8,375 bases of DNA from Planctomycetota bacterium (GCA_024275615.1 JAJRYU010000662.1:1-8375), one strand, 5' to 3'. Counted from the stretch's first letter, positions 1 to 6,322 are shown. Notes: generated by a model not told the origin, from the sequence alone. A program made the numbers and translations.

Positions 1-2
1 GC

Positions 3-197
3 GGGCCAACCGCCGCGCTAGCCACTTGGCTGGAAGCAGCGACGATCGAGAATGAACTCATACCAAACTTGGCAAAGAACATTGCGGGTGCTTTGGGAGT
101 AGAATCCAACGCCTCTCCCATGAGCGCCAGCGAACACAAATCCGCACAGCACTTGGAATTGGCACATTACCAGAACTCGCTTAGGCGACAAAAATAG
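3..197 (+). CDS. C-terminal end of an unrecognised protein (5' truncated)
   Basis: This is an open frame running in from the left edge and ending at a TAG at 195-197, giving the last 64 residues of a protein. The visible part has an amphipathic, probably helical stretch (LATWLEAATIENELIPNLAK, then NIAGALG) and a polar, charged tail ending in SLRRQK. I do not recognise a family. It does not look like the C-terminal helix-turn-helix of an ECF sigma factor, which is what one might expect in front of an anti-sigma-like gene. It runs in the same direction as the gene at 262, with a 64-base gap, so the two could share a transcript. Coding status rests on the open frame, plausible codon use and the co-directional neighbour. 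The overlapping frame on the other strand looks like a shadow. The full gene outside the window would be needed to name it. Confidence 0.5.
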   Translation, partial: GPTAALATWLEAATIENELIPNLAKNIAGALGVESNASPMSASEHKSAQHLELAHYQNSLRRQK

Positions 198-261
198 GCT
201 CTTCGACTGCAGATATCGCGTTTCGCTTGGGTTTTCATGACGTTGTGCCGAAAAATAAACG

Positions 262-996
262 ATGGATGACAAGTTCCGCAAACAAGTTAAGTACTTTCTG
301 GCGGGAACGCTGGACAAGAAAGACACCCTAAGTGTGCTTGACCAGGTCAAGAACTCTGAGGAATGCCGTCGCTACCTGGAAGAACAGACCAGACTTTCTC
401 CTTCCAGGCACAAGCCCCATCACGCCGCAGGGACAGATTCCCAGACTCACCGTTGTGGTTCAGCGACTCCGCCTCGGTTTGCAGGTGAAGTTTCTCCTCG
501 GATGATCAAGTCTGTCCTCAGACCTGGTCGTTCACCGAACGTCCGACGCTTGCTCTTTTTTGGGGTCATCTTGGCCACGATCGTTTTTGTGTTCAACAAG
601 GAAAACAACGCAAAACCAACCCTTAACGCACAACAAATCCTGGTCGCCGCTGCCATCGCCGATGGCTCTCCAATAGCGACGTCGCCACAAGGTGATTGCC
701 CGACCAGACCCGTCACGGTGGCGGTCTTGGTCCCTAGCGGCAATCAATCGATCAAGCTCATTTTTATGGCAAACGGCATGAGTGTCTTCGAGCAACAATA
801 CAAATCAACAGATTTTGGCGTTCAGATGGATTCAAAGACAGTTCCCAGTGACACCGGAACACTGCCTGCCGTCGAAGTAATCTTGCCCTTTCCTGACAAC
901 AAGGCACTTCCCCTTGAGATTGGGCAACGCTATTTCTACTTTCTGGAACTGCCTAATGGACGGCAGTCAGCGCCCATATCCATCGACATCCGATGA
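262..996 (+). CDS. Single-pass membrane protein with anti-sigma-like head
   Basis: A 244-residue protein with three parts. The N-terminal ~45 residues (KYFLAGTLDKKDTLSVLDQV, then ECRRYLEEQ) follow the pattern of the short helical anti-sigma or putative zinc-finger head, but the HxxxCxxC zinc ligands are missing: only one Cys of the motif (Cys35) is present. A low-complexity, His/Pro/Ser-rich linker covers about 46-90. One hydrophobic segment (LLFFGVILATIVFVF, about 97-111) follows basic residues, so the N-terminus should be cytoplasmic. The rest, about 115-244, would be periplasmic and looks beta-rich, ending in a strand-like motif (YFYFLELPNGRQSAPISIDI) that resembles Ig-like extracytoplasmic domains. 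The ATG at 262 is the only reasonable start, because an in-frame TAA lies just upstream at 256. No strong ribosome binding site is visible. It is followed directly by the CMD-family gene. An anti-sigma or sensor role is inference; it could also be an anchored envelope protein. Confidence 0.7.
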   Translation: MDDKFRKQVKYFLAGTLDKKDTLSVLDQVKNSEECRRYLEEQTRLSPSRHKPHHAAGTDSQTHRCGSATPPRFAGEVSPRMIKSVLRPGRSPNVRRLLFFGVILATIVFVFNKENNAKPTLNAQQILVAAAIADGSPIATSPQGDCPTRPVTVAVLVPSGNQSIKLIFMANGMSVFEQQYKSTDFGVQMDSKTVPSDTGTLPAVEVILPFPDNKALPLEIGQRYFYFLELPNGRQSAPISIDIR

Positions 997-999
997 GGA
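995..999 (+). promoter_or_regulatory. Ribosome binding site that fixes a TTG start
   Basis: GAGGA at 995-999 overlaps the TGA stop (994-996) of the membrane protein gene and lies 6 bases before the TTG at 1006. The two ATG codons nearby (993 and 999) are in another frame. An in-frame TGA at 1000-1002 leaves only CTG 1003 or TTG 1006 as near starts. The arrangement implies translational coupling between the two genes. Confidence 0.6.
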
Positions 1000-1005
1000 T
1001 GACTG

Positions 1006-1659
1006 TTGCCCAAAGAAACCGCCGACACCCTTAGGCTTCGTTTTTCCAGATTGTCAGGGGCCCAAGAGAGCGAAGCCTGCATCCTCTTGTTTGCCGCCTT
1101 GGTAACCAGTGCGGAGTTGGGTGAAGTCGCCCTTGAGTCAGCGAAGGCTCAAGGCCTTGGCCCTGAGTTGGCCTGTGAGGCAATTCTCCAGAGTTTCCTG
1201 TTTGCCGGCTTCCCCCGGTGCATCAACGGCCTTGTCTCTTTTCGCAAACACTATGGCAATGATGTTTGTACCGCCCGACCCAACAAAATCGCCGCAGCTG
1301 ACATCGAGACCTTCCGCCAACGCGGCGAAAACTTGTTTCGCAAGATCTATGCTCAGCACGCCGATGACGTCCTCCTTGCACTTGACGCCTACCACAGCGA
1401 CCTACGCGATTGGATTATTGTCGATGCTTACGGGAAGATTCTCTCCCGCCCTGCTCTCACCCCCAAACTTCGAGAGCTTTGCGCTGTCGCTGGCCTCCTC
1501 GTGAGCGGCGACACACGACAACTATCATCGCACATGCGTGGCGCATTCAATTGTGGAGCCCAATTCTCGGAGCTCAAGGAGACCATTGGTCTCATTGGAT
1601 TCTTGATCGACAAGGAAAGACAGCAATTGGCGCATACGGTCTTGCAAAAACTGGCTTGA
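1006..1659 (+). CDS. Carboxymuconolactone decarboxylase (CMD) family protein
   Basis: A 217-residue protein built of two CMD/AhpD-like helical repeats. The first (about 20-85) contains LGPELACEAILQSFLFAGFP, which matches the family's helix ending in the 'AGFP' turn followed by NGL. The second (about 135-215) contains LTPKLRELCAVAGLLVSGDT followed by a conserved HMRGAFNCGA block (His176). That His-x-Arg-Gly-Ala pattern is typical of gamma-carboxymuconolactone decarboxylase-type proteins. The CxxC pair of AhpD peroxidases is absent, so a thiol peroxidase role is unlikely. The family is functionally broad and the substrate cannot be inferred; no protocatechuate-pathway genes are nearby. The start is taken as TTG 1006 because GAGGA lies 6 bases upstream and no in-frame ATG exists before the conserved region. 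It is coupled to the anti-sigma-like gene 9 bases upstream and converges on hsp20. Confidence 0.8.
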   Translation: MPKETADTLRLRFSRLSGAQESEACILLFAALVTSAELGEVALESAKAQGLGPELACEAILQSFLFAGFPRCINGLVSFRKHYGNDVCTARPNKIAAADIETFRQRGENLFRKIYAQHADDVLLALDAYHSDLRDWIIVDAYGKILSRPALTPKLRELCAVAGLLVSGDTRQLSSHMRGAFNCGAQFSELKETIGLIGFLIDKERQQLAHTVLQKLA

Positions 1660-1664
1660 GAGTG

Positions 1665-1704
1665 AAAAAGCTCGCCGCTGCCAGGGGTGGTGGCAACAGC
1701 GAGC
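1665..1704 (-). terminator. Intrinsic terminator of hsp20
   Basis: On the minus strand, a 14-base-pair stem (arms 1691-1704 and 1670-1683, with two G-U wobbles) closes a 7-base loop (CCACCCC) and is followed at once by TTTTT (1669-1665). It begins 28 bases after the hsp20 stop. Read on the plus strand the two wobbles become C-A mismatches and there is no T-run, so it should act on hsp20 and not on the convergent CMD gene. Confidence 0.85.
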
Positions 1705-1732
1705 CAGTGCAGAACGTCGAAGCCAGTTCGCA

Positions 1733-2287
1733 CTATTCAGATTTCACCTTGATCACCTTGCGCTGCTCCGTCTTTGCTGGAACCTTCGGCAAGCGCACAC
1801 TTAAGACGCCGTTTTTGAAAACGGCTTCGGCGTGATCGGCATCGACTTCTGCGGGGAGAGGAATCGCCCGTTCGAAGGAGCCATAGGCCCGTTCTGTTCG
1901 AAAGTACCTACCACTTTCTTCAGACGACTCATCCATCCTCTTCTCTCCGCGAATGATCAGCGCATTTTCACGAACATCGAGTTCGATATCGTCTGCTTCG
2001 ATTCCCGGAATGTCCGCCGTCACTTTCAGGTACTTCGGCTCATCGGCGATGTCAACCGAAGGTGCAAAAGAGCTGGGACTAAAATCGCCCAGCCATCCAT
2101 CAAAACTAGAACTCGGGAACAACGAGGACCGAGAAAACAAACTATCACCATCAAAGAAGCGACCGAATAGATCATTCATGTCACGATGAAGCTGAACGAA
2201 TGGATGCGAAGTTAGGCCGGCTTGTTGGGGAAGTTTCTCTTGCTCATTCCTCTTGAATGGTTTCATCTTCTTGAAGTTATCAAGCAT
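1733..2287 (-). CDS. Small heat shock protein, Hsp20/alpha-crystallin family
   Basis: A 184-residue ATP-independent holdase chaperone that binds unfolding proteins in the cytoplasm as large oligomers. The N-terminal arm (1-75) is rich in Phe and Ser, as usual in the family, with a segment FVQLHRDMNDLFGRFF typical of bacterial class A Hsp20. The alpha-crystallin domain spans about 75-168, from PSVDIADEPKYLKVTADIPG through YGSFERAIPLP to the signature FKNGVLSVRLPK (GVL at 160-162). A C-terminal IKV (179-181) is the I/V-x-I/V oligomerisation motif. The start at 2287 is chosen because GGAGG lies 8 bases upstream and the protein then begins MLDNFKK; a longer open frame to 2398 would add 37 atypical residues and run across the sigma-54 promoter. 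It is a single-gene unit with its own promoter and terminator. It is a typical member of the family with no missing motif. Confidence 0.96.
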   Translation of the reverse strand: MLDNFKKMKPFKRNEQEKLPQQAGLTSHPFVQLHRDMNDLFGRFFDGDSLFSRSSLFPSSSFDGWLGDFSPSSFAPSVDIADEPKYLKVTADIPGIEADDIELDVRENALIIRGEKRMDESSEESGRYFRTERAYGSFERAIPLPAEVDADHAEAVFKNGVLSVRLPKVPAKTEQRKVIKVKSE

Positions 2288-2295
2288 GGTTCTTT

Positions 2296-2300
2296 CCTCC
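2296..2300 (-). promoter_or_regulatory. hsp20 ribosome binding site
   Basis: A perfect GGAGG on the minus strand, 8 bases before the ATG at 2287, decides the start of hsp20. Just upstream, CCTC (2311-2308) can pair with GAGG (2299-2296) across an 8-base loop, a short stem that could partly mask the site. Four base pairs is too little to call it an RNA thermometer. Confidence 0.8.
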
Positions 2301-2374
2301 GTTTCTTGAGGCCATCGATGTTCGAAGTTGGGTGCTCGACGATAATGCCAAGTTCTCTCAACTGGCTTGCCAAA

Positions 2375-2390
2375 TGCAAGGGCTGTGCCA
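2375..2390 (-). promoter_or_regulatory. Sigma-54 (RpoN) -24/-12 promoter of hsp20
   Basis: On the minus strand the sequence reads TGGCACAGCCCTTGCA. It matches the sigma-54 consensus TGGCACG-N4-TTGCW at every fixed position except the weakly conserved G after TGGCAC. The GG and GC dinucleotides are 10 bases apart, as required. The predicted transcript starts near 2364, leaving a leader of about 77 bases before the ATG. Sigma-54 promoters need an enhancer-binding ATPase, so hsp20 would be activator-dependent here and not under a sigma-32 or HrcA/CIRCE system, of which I see no site. A weaker, imperfect match (TGGCAAGCCAGTTGAG, 2372-2357) lies 18 bases downstream but lacks the -12 GC. Confidence 0.8.
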
Positions 2391-2481
2391 AATGACAAGG
2401 CAAGACACCCGAGGATCGGGAGTCCTTGTAAGATCGATACATAGGGAAAAAAGGTGCTGAGAAACCCTGGAGATTCCCCCT

Positions 2482-2492
2482 GTCAAGATGAC
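2482..2492. promoter_or_regulatory. Candidate activator-binding palindrome
   Basis: A GTCA-N3-TGAC perfect dyad about 118-128 bases upstream of the predicted sigma-54 start point. Position and symmetry suit a site for an enhancer-binding protein. The half-sites are only four bases long, so chance occurrence cannot be excluded. Confidence 0.3.
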
Positions 2493-2525
2493 GGAAAAAC
2501 CTGAGAAACTGTCATATTTTCATTG

Positions 2526-2543
2526 ATGGGGCCTCATCCCCAT
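2526..2543. promoter_or_regulatory. Inverted repeat upstream of hsp20 promoter
   Basis: Six-base arms ATGGGG and CCCCAT around a CCTCAT spacer, roughly 160-180 bases before the predicted hsp20 transcript start. It could be an upstream activating sequence. It could also be an RNA hairpin in the tail of the SBBP transcript, although no T-run follows on the minus strand. The symmetry is clear; the role is inferred. Confidence 0.35.
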
Positions 2544-2679
2544 TGCACAAGACACAGGGCTAGTACTCACTCCGTCCTACCCCACCTTGAAGGTGCGGAA
2601 CACGGCAATGGGGAGATCAAGAACAGTCTTCAGTCGCCCATGAGCGCTATCAAGAGAATGATGCGCCCGCGGCGGAAGC

Positions 2680-4926
2680 TTAGTTCAACGAGCGCTTTCT
2701 TACGAAACCATCTCCAGAACCACCGCTGTATGTTGAGATAAACGGGTTCACAAGAGGAAAGGGAATCGGTGCAAAACAGTTATTGTGGTTGACTGCTCCA
2801 TTGATGCACTGGGTGTAACCGCAGGTGACAACACCAGTCGCATTGACCGCGATCCCCAAAGCCATGTCGAAGAAGCTGCCGCCGAAGAGCTCGCCGTCCT
2901 CCAAGATCCCTGTTGGTCCAAATCTAACCCAAAAGGCATCAAAGTTACCGGGCACCGTTTCGCTAATTCCCGAGTAGAAAACCGCACCATTGTGGAGCGC
3001 AATGTCTAAGCCACCGTCAAACTGGTTGCTGCCAAAGACAATGCTGTAGCTAAAATCGAAAAGGCCCTGACCTTGGGGGAATATCTTGGTCAAGAATGTG
3101 TCTGACGTGCCAGTCGGCAGAAACTGGGAATTGAGCAGTGGGAAATCCGCAGAAGCTGTTACGCCGGTTAAGTAGACCTCACCCGTCAGCTTGTCGACAT
3201 CCATTGAATAGACGTAGTCGTCGCCTCCTCCACCCAGGTAGGTTGTGTATAGAAGATCGGCGATACCGTTGCTTCCGGGATCCATGATCGCCATGAAGCC
3301 TTCCTGGCCGCCCCTGTTGATCGGTTGGGCTACAGAGATGTTGGCGAAGTTGGGATGAGTCGAAAGATCAAAAGTTGAAAATGTCTCGCCGGCAAAGAAA
3401 GCCAACTCGAATGGCCCAATCGACACATCATAGGTGACGTTGCTTGCTGCATCGCCAAAATATGTCGAATAAACGGGAGCGGCCAAACCTGGCTGAATCA
3501 CGGTGAAGAAACCATCTTCAAAACCACCGTAAGAGTTTTGGTAGCAATTGGTCGTTGTCGGGTAATCGGGCGAGTCAGTCCAACCAACGATGTAGGCCCA
3601 ACCATTGCTGCGAAGAGCCAAACCGTAGGCGAAGTCGAATCCAGAACCACCGATGTAAGTGCTGTAGACGATTTGGCTGCCGTCTGCACTGATGATGGTG
3701 TAGAAAGCATCGGCGATCGAAGGGCTCTTTGTCGACTGCATAGCATTGGCAGTCACAGGGAAATTGGTTGCTTCAGTGAAGCCAACAACGTGAACATCTC
3801 CATTGGCACCCAGTTGAATGTCAAAGGCCCAGTCCGCGCCGCCTGTAATCAGAAAATCGACCGGATCGCCGCCGCCGAGATAACCGCTCCAATGCTGGAA
3901 AGTGCCAGACTTGTCCAACTTCATGACAAAAGCGTCAGCGATTTCGCCGTTGTAAGTGTCATCAAAGGACGATGCTGTCACGGGCCATCCAGGTCCAAAA
4001 CCTAGGATCCCGGGGTTGGAATGTGTCCGTCCAGTGATGAAGATGTCGCCTGAAGCGTCCATCTGCAAGTGAATACAGTGATCGGTGCCATTGCCACCCA
4101 TGAAAGTGCTAAAAATCACAACGGGGTCAATCGTCAATTCAATCTTGCTGTCGTAATTACCAAGCTTGAAGCTCACTTCTTTCTTCTTGTTGAGAACAAA
4201 GGAGACAGCGACGGGGACTTTCTTGCCATCGACCATTTGCCAGGCAACGGGGGCTTTTTCGGTCAGGCGTCCAGCCACGCCGGCCTTGCCGTCAGGCAGG
4301 TCAATGATGAGATCCCCAGACTTGTTCAGTTTCAGCCCACTGGCACCAACATAGGACCAACGAATGTCAGTGGGGTTTGCACCCGGCGCCACCGTATATG
4401 TTCCCTTGAGTCGTCCTGAAGTTCCGTTGTAGAGCAGGTCAATCCCCTGATAGAGACCTTCATAGGTAATGTTGGCATAGGTCGCGACTCCGGTTTGCCA
4501 CTTGCTCTTATCTTGGCCGTAGAAGAAGTTGTTCTTCCCACGGAGTTTCTTGTCTGCCTTGAGATGGACGTCTGAAAGCGAGCCGATGAATCGGACACCA
4601 ACTGGAAGACTCTTCGCAGTCCTGTCTTTCCTGGAGGAATTGCTAATTGGCAAAGTGAGAACCACGCCCGCTTTGAGCATGGCGATGCTGCCGCCAGCAC
4701 CACGGGATTCGAATTGAACCTCTTTGAAATTCTGGCCGTGATTAAAGACAAAACCTAAGGGCAAGGAAGCGAGGTGAGCCATCGCTTTCGTCACTTCGTC
4801 TGGCTTGAGGTCTCTGAGCTTGTCGGTATTGCTCTTTGTTTCTTGGGCGACGACCGACCCCAACAGGGTGGCAATCAAGAAAAGGAGGACCAAAGCCAAG
4901 GGGCCTTTGTTCATTTGTTTGTTCAT
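2680..4926 (-). CDS. Secreted SBBP-repeat beta-propeller protein
   Basis: A 748-residue exported protein. The signal peptide has Lys4/Lys7, a hydrophobic core at about 9-24 and a likely cleavage after Ala27 (VVA/Q). Residues about 55-270 match the N-terminal beta domain found before SBBP repeats (DUF7948): GFVFNHGQ, NNFFYGQDKSKWQTGVATYA, GIDLLYNGT and IDPVV at its end. From 271 to the end are seven SBBP (seven-bladed beta-propeller) repeats of about 60-75 residues. They show the usual signatures: STFMGG, GYLGGG, STYIGGSGFD, STYFG, TTYLGGGGDD, then GDIFITG/GEVYLTG-like turns, and DAFVMKL-type ends. The last segment, STYSGGSGDGFVRK, looks like the closing strand of the ring. No transmembrane anchor, lipobox, T9SS or PEP-CTERM-like tail is seen. 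Start: ATG 4926 gives a clean signal peptide; an open frame runs to 4998 but adds non-signal residues. The ligand or role is unknown. It is divergent from the oxidoreductase gene. Confidence 0.9.
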   Translation of the reverse strand: MNKQMNKGPLALVLLFLIATLLGSVVAQETKSNTDKLRDLKPDEVTKAMAHLASLPLGFVFNHGQNFKEVQFESRGAGGSIAMLKAGVVLTLPISNSSRKDRTAKSLPVGVRFIGSLSDVHLKADKKLRGKNNFFYGQDKSKWQTGVATYANITYEGLYQGIDLLYNGTSGRLKGTYTVAPGANPTDIRWSYVGASGLKLNKSGDLIIDLPDGKAGVAGRLTEKAPVAWQMVDGKKVPVAVSFVLNKKKEVSFKLGNYDSKIELTIDPVVIFSTFMGGNGTDHCIHLQMDASGDIFITGRTHSNPGILGFGPGWPVTASSFDDTYNGEIADAFVMKLDKSGTFQHWSGYLGGGDPVDFLITGGADWAFDIQLGANGDVHVVGFTEATNFPVTANAMQSTKSPSIADAFYTIISADGSQIVYSTYIGGSGFDFAYGLALRSNGWAYIVGWTDSPDYPTTTNCYQNSYGGFEDGFFTVIQPGLAAPVYSTYFGDAASNVTYDVSIGPFELAFFAGETFSTFDLSTHPNFANISVAQPINRGGQEGFMAIMDPGSNGIADLLYTTYLGGGGDDYVYSMDVDKLTGEVYLTGVTASADFPLLNSQFLPTGTSDTFLTKIFPQGQGLFDFSYSIVFGSNQFDGGLDIALHNGAVFYSGISETVPGNFDAFWVRFGPTGILEDGELFGGSFFDMALGIAVNATGVVTCGYTQCINGAVNHNNCFAPIPFPLVNPFISTYSGGSGDGFVRKRSLN

Positions 4927-5212
4927 CGTGTTCTCTCTACAAACGGCCATCGGACGAGGAGCTATCAGGGTACTATCTCGCCAAAGAATCCCTCGCATTC
5001 TCTCTTCTCAGGAACCCGTAGGGAAGAATCGTTTCTTTTTTTCCAGGATTAAGCCAGTGACTCTCTCAGCGCGCTTCTCAAGCTACTGCTGTTCAGTATG
5101 TTAGCGTGTCGTTAGACAAGCGGGAATTTGGCCCTTCCCTCACTGGAAGAGTCTCCTTGTGGCCTATAGAGACCCTTGGATAAATATCACACCGGAAACT
5201 GACAGAGGTGAG
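4927..5212. other. Divergent intergenic region
   Basis: This gap should carry the promoters of the SBBP gene (leftward) and the oxidoreductase operon (rightward). I see no strong -35/-10 or sigma-54 match for either. AT-rich stretches near 5165-5187 (TATAGA, GATAAATATC) are possible -10 regions for the rightward unit but lack a good -35 partner. A T-rich run at 5031-5042 has no stem before it, so it is not called a terminator. Confidence 0.4.
5204..5208 (+). promoter_or_regulatory. Ribosome binding site of the oxidoreductase gene
   Basis: AGAGG four bases before the ATG at 5213. It favours this start over the GTG at 5159, which would add 18 residues in front of the conserved FAD-binding strand. 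Confidence 0.55.
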
Positions 5213-6322
5213 ATGGCCCTGAAAGCAGACTTTGTCGTCATTGGCGCAGGTGTCGTCGGATTGGCAATCGGACGAGCCCTTTCGCCCCATGGATCCACCG
5301 TCATAGTGGAATCGGAAGCTGGCTTGGGACGGCATGCGTCCTCGCGAAATTCTGAAGTACTTCACGCTGGCTTTTACTACCCAACACATAGCCGCAAGGC
5401 TCGCACCTGTGTTCTTGGTGCCAAAATGCTCATGGAGTACTCCGATTTGAAGGCCATTCCGATTGCGATGATTGGCAAACTCATCGTCGCGGCCCATGAT
5501 GCAGAACTGGACACTCTTGAGAAACTGCACGCCCAAGGAATCGACAATGGCGTCAAGGGACTGAGCCTCATAGGCGAAGGAAAACTCAAGCAACTTGAAC
5601 CTGCGGTAAGAGGGTGTGGAGCCCTTTGGTCGGAGCAAACTGGAATCATCGACAGCCACCAGCTGCTTCTCGCCTTAGAAGAGGACATTGTGGAATCTGG
5701 AGGAGTCATAGCTCTCCAAAGTCCCGTGACTGGCGGCCACTGCCATGCGGACGGATTTTCTCTCCACATCGGTGGCAGAGAACCAAGCGAGATTCACGGC
5801 AGAATCGTCATCAATGCCGCTGGCCTCTTCGCGCCAAGCCTAGCCCAGACTCTGGGTATTCGAAGCCAGGCTATTCCACAGGGACGCCTCGTTAAGGGCA
5901 ATTACCTCAGCTATCGAGGCCCATCACCATTCAAACGCTTAGTCTATCCCTTACCGTCAACGGACGGGCTCGGGATCCACGCCACTCTCGACTTCTCAGG
6001 CAAGACGCGTTTTGGGCCGGACGCCAAGATCGTCGACAAAATTGACTATGAAGTCCGTTCTGATGTGACGACAAGATTCGCAGCGGCCATTTGCCGCTAT
6101 TGGCCTGGTTTAGATGCCAGTCGTTTGATCCCCGACTACGCCGGTATTCGCAGCAAGATCGTGCCCGAATCCAAGGGGCAACCGGCTGACTTCTTGATCG
6201 AGGACCACCGGCAAGAAAAGGCCGGACTTATCAGCCTTTTTGGCATCGAATCCCCCGGACTCACAGCATCCTTGGCCCTCGCCGAGGAGATTCGAGAGAT
6301 GATCGTGGGTGGTTCTATCTGA
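5213..6322 (+). CDS. FAD-dependent oxidoreductase, L-2-hydroxyglutarate oxidase-like
   Basis: A 369-residue flavoprotein of the DAO superfamily. The N-terminal Rossmann fold has VVIGAGVVGLAIGRAL, with GAGVVG at 11-16, and an acidic residue ending the second strand (IVESE, 31-35). The block HASSRNSEVLHAGFYYP (41-57) is the hallmark shared by L-2-hydroxyglutarate oxidase/dehydrogenase (LhgO, L2HGDH) relatives. Further family blocks are GIIDSHQLLLAL (144-155), VINAAGLFAP (199-208), VKGNYLSYRG (227-236), LVYPLPSTDGLGIHATLD (243-260) and RFGPD (266-270). The C-terminal FAD-closing motif is FGIESPGLTASLALAEEI (343-360). Known members oxidise L-2-hydroxyglutarate to 2-oxoglutarate, usually feeding electrons to the membrane quinone pool. 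Length is slightly short of the ~400 residues of LhgO, and the GLGIHATLD version of the motif is common in uncharacterised relatives, so the exact 2-hydroxy acid substrate is not certain. It is followed by the DUF6172 gene after 93 bases. Confidence 0.88.
   Translation: MALKADFVVIGAGVVGLAIGRALSPHGSTVIVESEAGLGRHASSRNSEVLHAGFYYPTHSRKARTCVLGAKMLMEYSDLKAIPIAMIGKLIVAAHDAELDTLEKLHAQGIDNGVKGLSLIGEGKLKQLEPAVRGCGALWSEQTGIIDSHQLLLALEEDIVESGGVIALQSPVTGGHCHADGFSLHIGGREPSEIHGRIVINAAGLFAPSLAQTLGIRSQAIPQGRLVKGNYLSYRGPSPFKRLVYPLPSTDGLGIHATLDFSGKTRFGPDAKIVDKIDYEVRSDVTTRFAAAICRYWPGLDASRLIPDYAGIRSKIVPESKGQPADFLIEDHRQEKAGLISLFGIESPGLTASLALAEEIREMIVGGSI

Larger units (their letters stand above)
2288..2679. other. 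392-base intergenic region between hsp20 and the SBBP gene
   Basis: This gap has no convincing gene. The hsp20 side holds the ribosome binding site, leader and sigma-54 promoter. Further upstream are two dyads: GTCA-AGA-TGAC (2482-2492) and ATGGGG-CCTCAT-CCCCAT (2526-2543), about 120 and 170 bases before the predicted start point, the usual range for enhancer-binding protein sites. A third small dyad, CACCT-TGA-AGGTG (2583-2595), lies nearer the SBBP gene's stop. The SBBP gene, reading toward this gap, has no clear T-tailed terminator in it. A plus-strand frame beginning at 2523 runs into the SBBP gene antisense and looks spurious. Confidence 0.6.

Noticed and set aside
18..350. Minus-strand open frame of 110 codons at the left edge
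   Set aside because: It overlaps two plus-strand frames, has no ribosome binding site or recognisable domain, and its composition (many Ser, Cys, Phe) is atypical of a real protein here.
2296..2311. RNA thermometer masking the hsp20 ribosome binding site
   Set aside because: Only four base pairs (CCTC with GAGG) support it, with no fourU or ROSE-type sequence, so it is noted but not called.
2357..2372. Second sigma-54-like site (TGGCAAGCCAGTTGAG)
   Set aside because: The essential GC of the -12 element is GA here, so it is a much weaker match than the site at 2375-2390.
2288..2398. N-terminal extension of Hsp20 by 37 residues
   Set aside because: It would span the sigma-54 promoter, lies before a perfect ribosome binding site and normal family start at 2287, and its residues do not resemble Hsp20 N-termini.
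2481..2486. TTGACA on the minus strand as a sigma-70 -35 box for hsp20
   Set aside because: No acceptable -10 hexamer lies 16-18 bases downstream (the position reads TTCTCA), and it overlaps a dyad better explained otherwise.
2566..2580. CIRCE-like half site (GTACTCACT region)
   Set aside because: A real CIRCE element needs TTAGCACTC-N9-GAGTGCTAA; the second arm is absent and the position is far from the hsp20 start.
2523..2741. Small plus-strand open frame between hsp20 and the SBBP gene
   Set aside because: It runs antisense into the SBBP coding region, has no ribosome binding site and no recognisable protein features.
3538..4005. Plus-strand open frame of 155 codons inside the SBBP gene
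   Set aside because: It lies wholly antisense to well-supported propeller repeats and shows no domain; it is a shadow of the repetitive coding sequence.
5031..5042. T-rich run as an intrinsic terminator
   Set aside because: There is no stable stem before it on the plus strand, and it sits between divergent genes, where no transcript needs to end.
5093..5659. Minus-strand open frame of 188 codons over the oxidoreductase start
   Set aside because: It is antisense to the clear FAD-binding and HASSRNSEVLHAG blocks and has no domain of its own.
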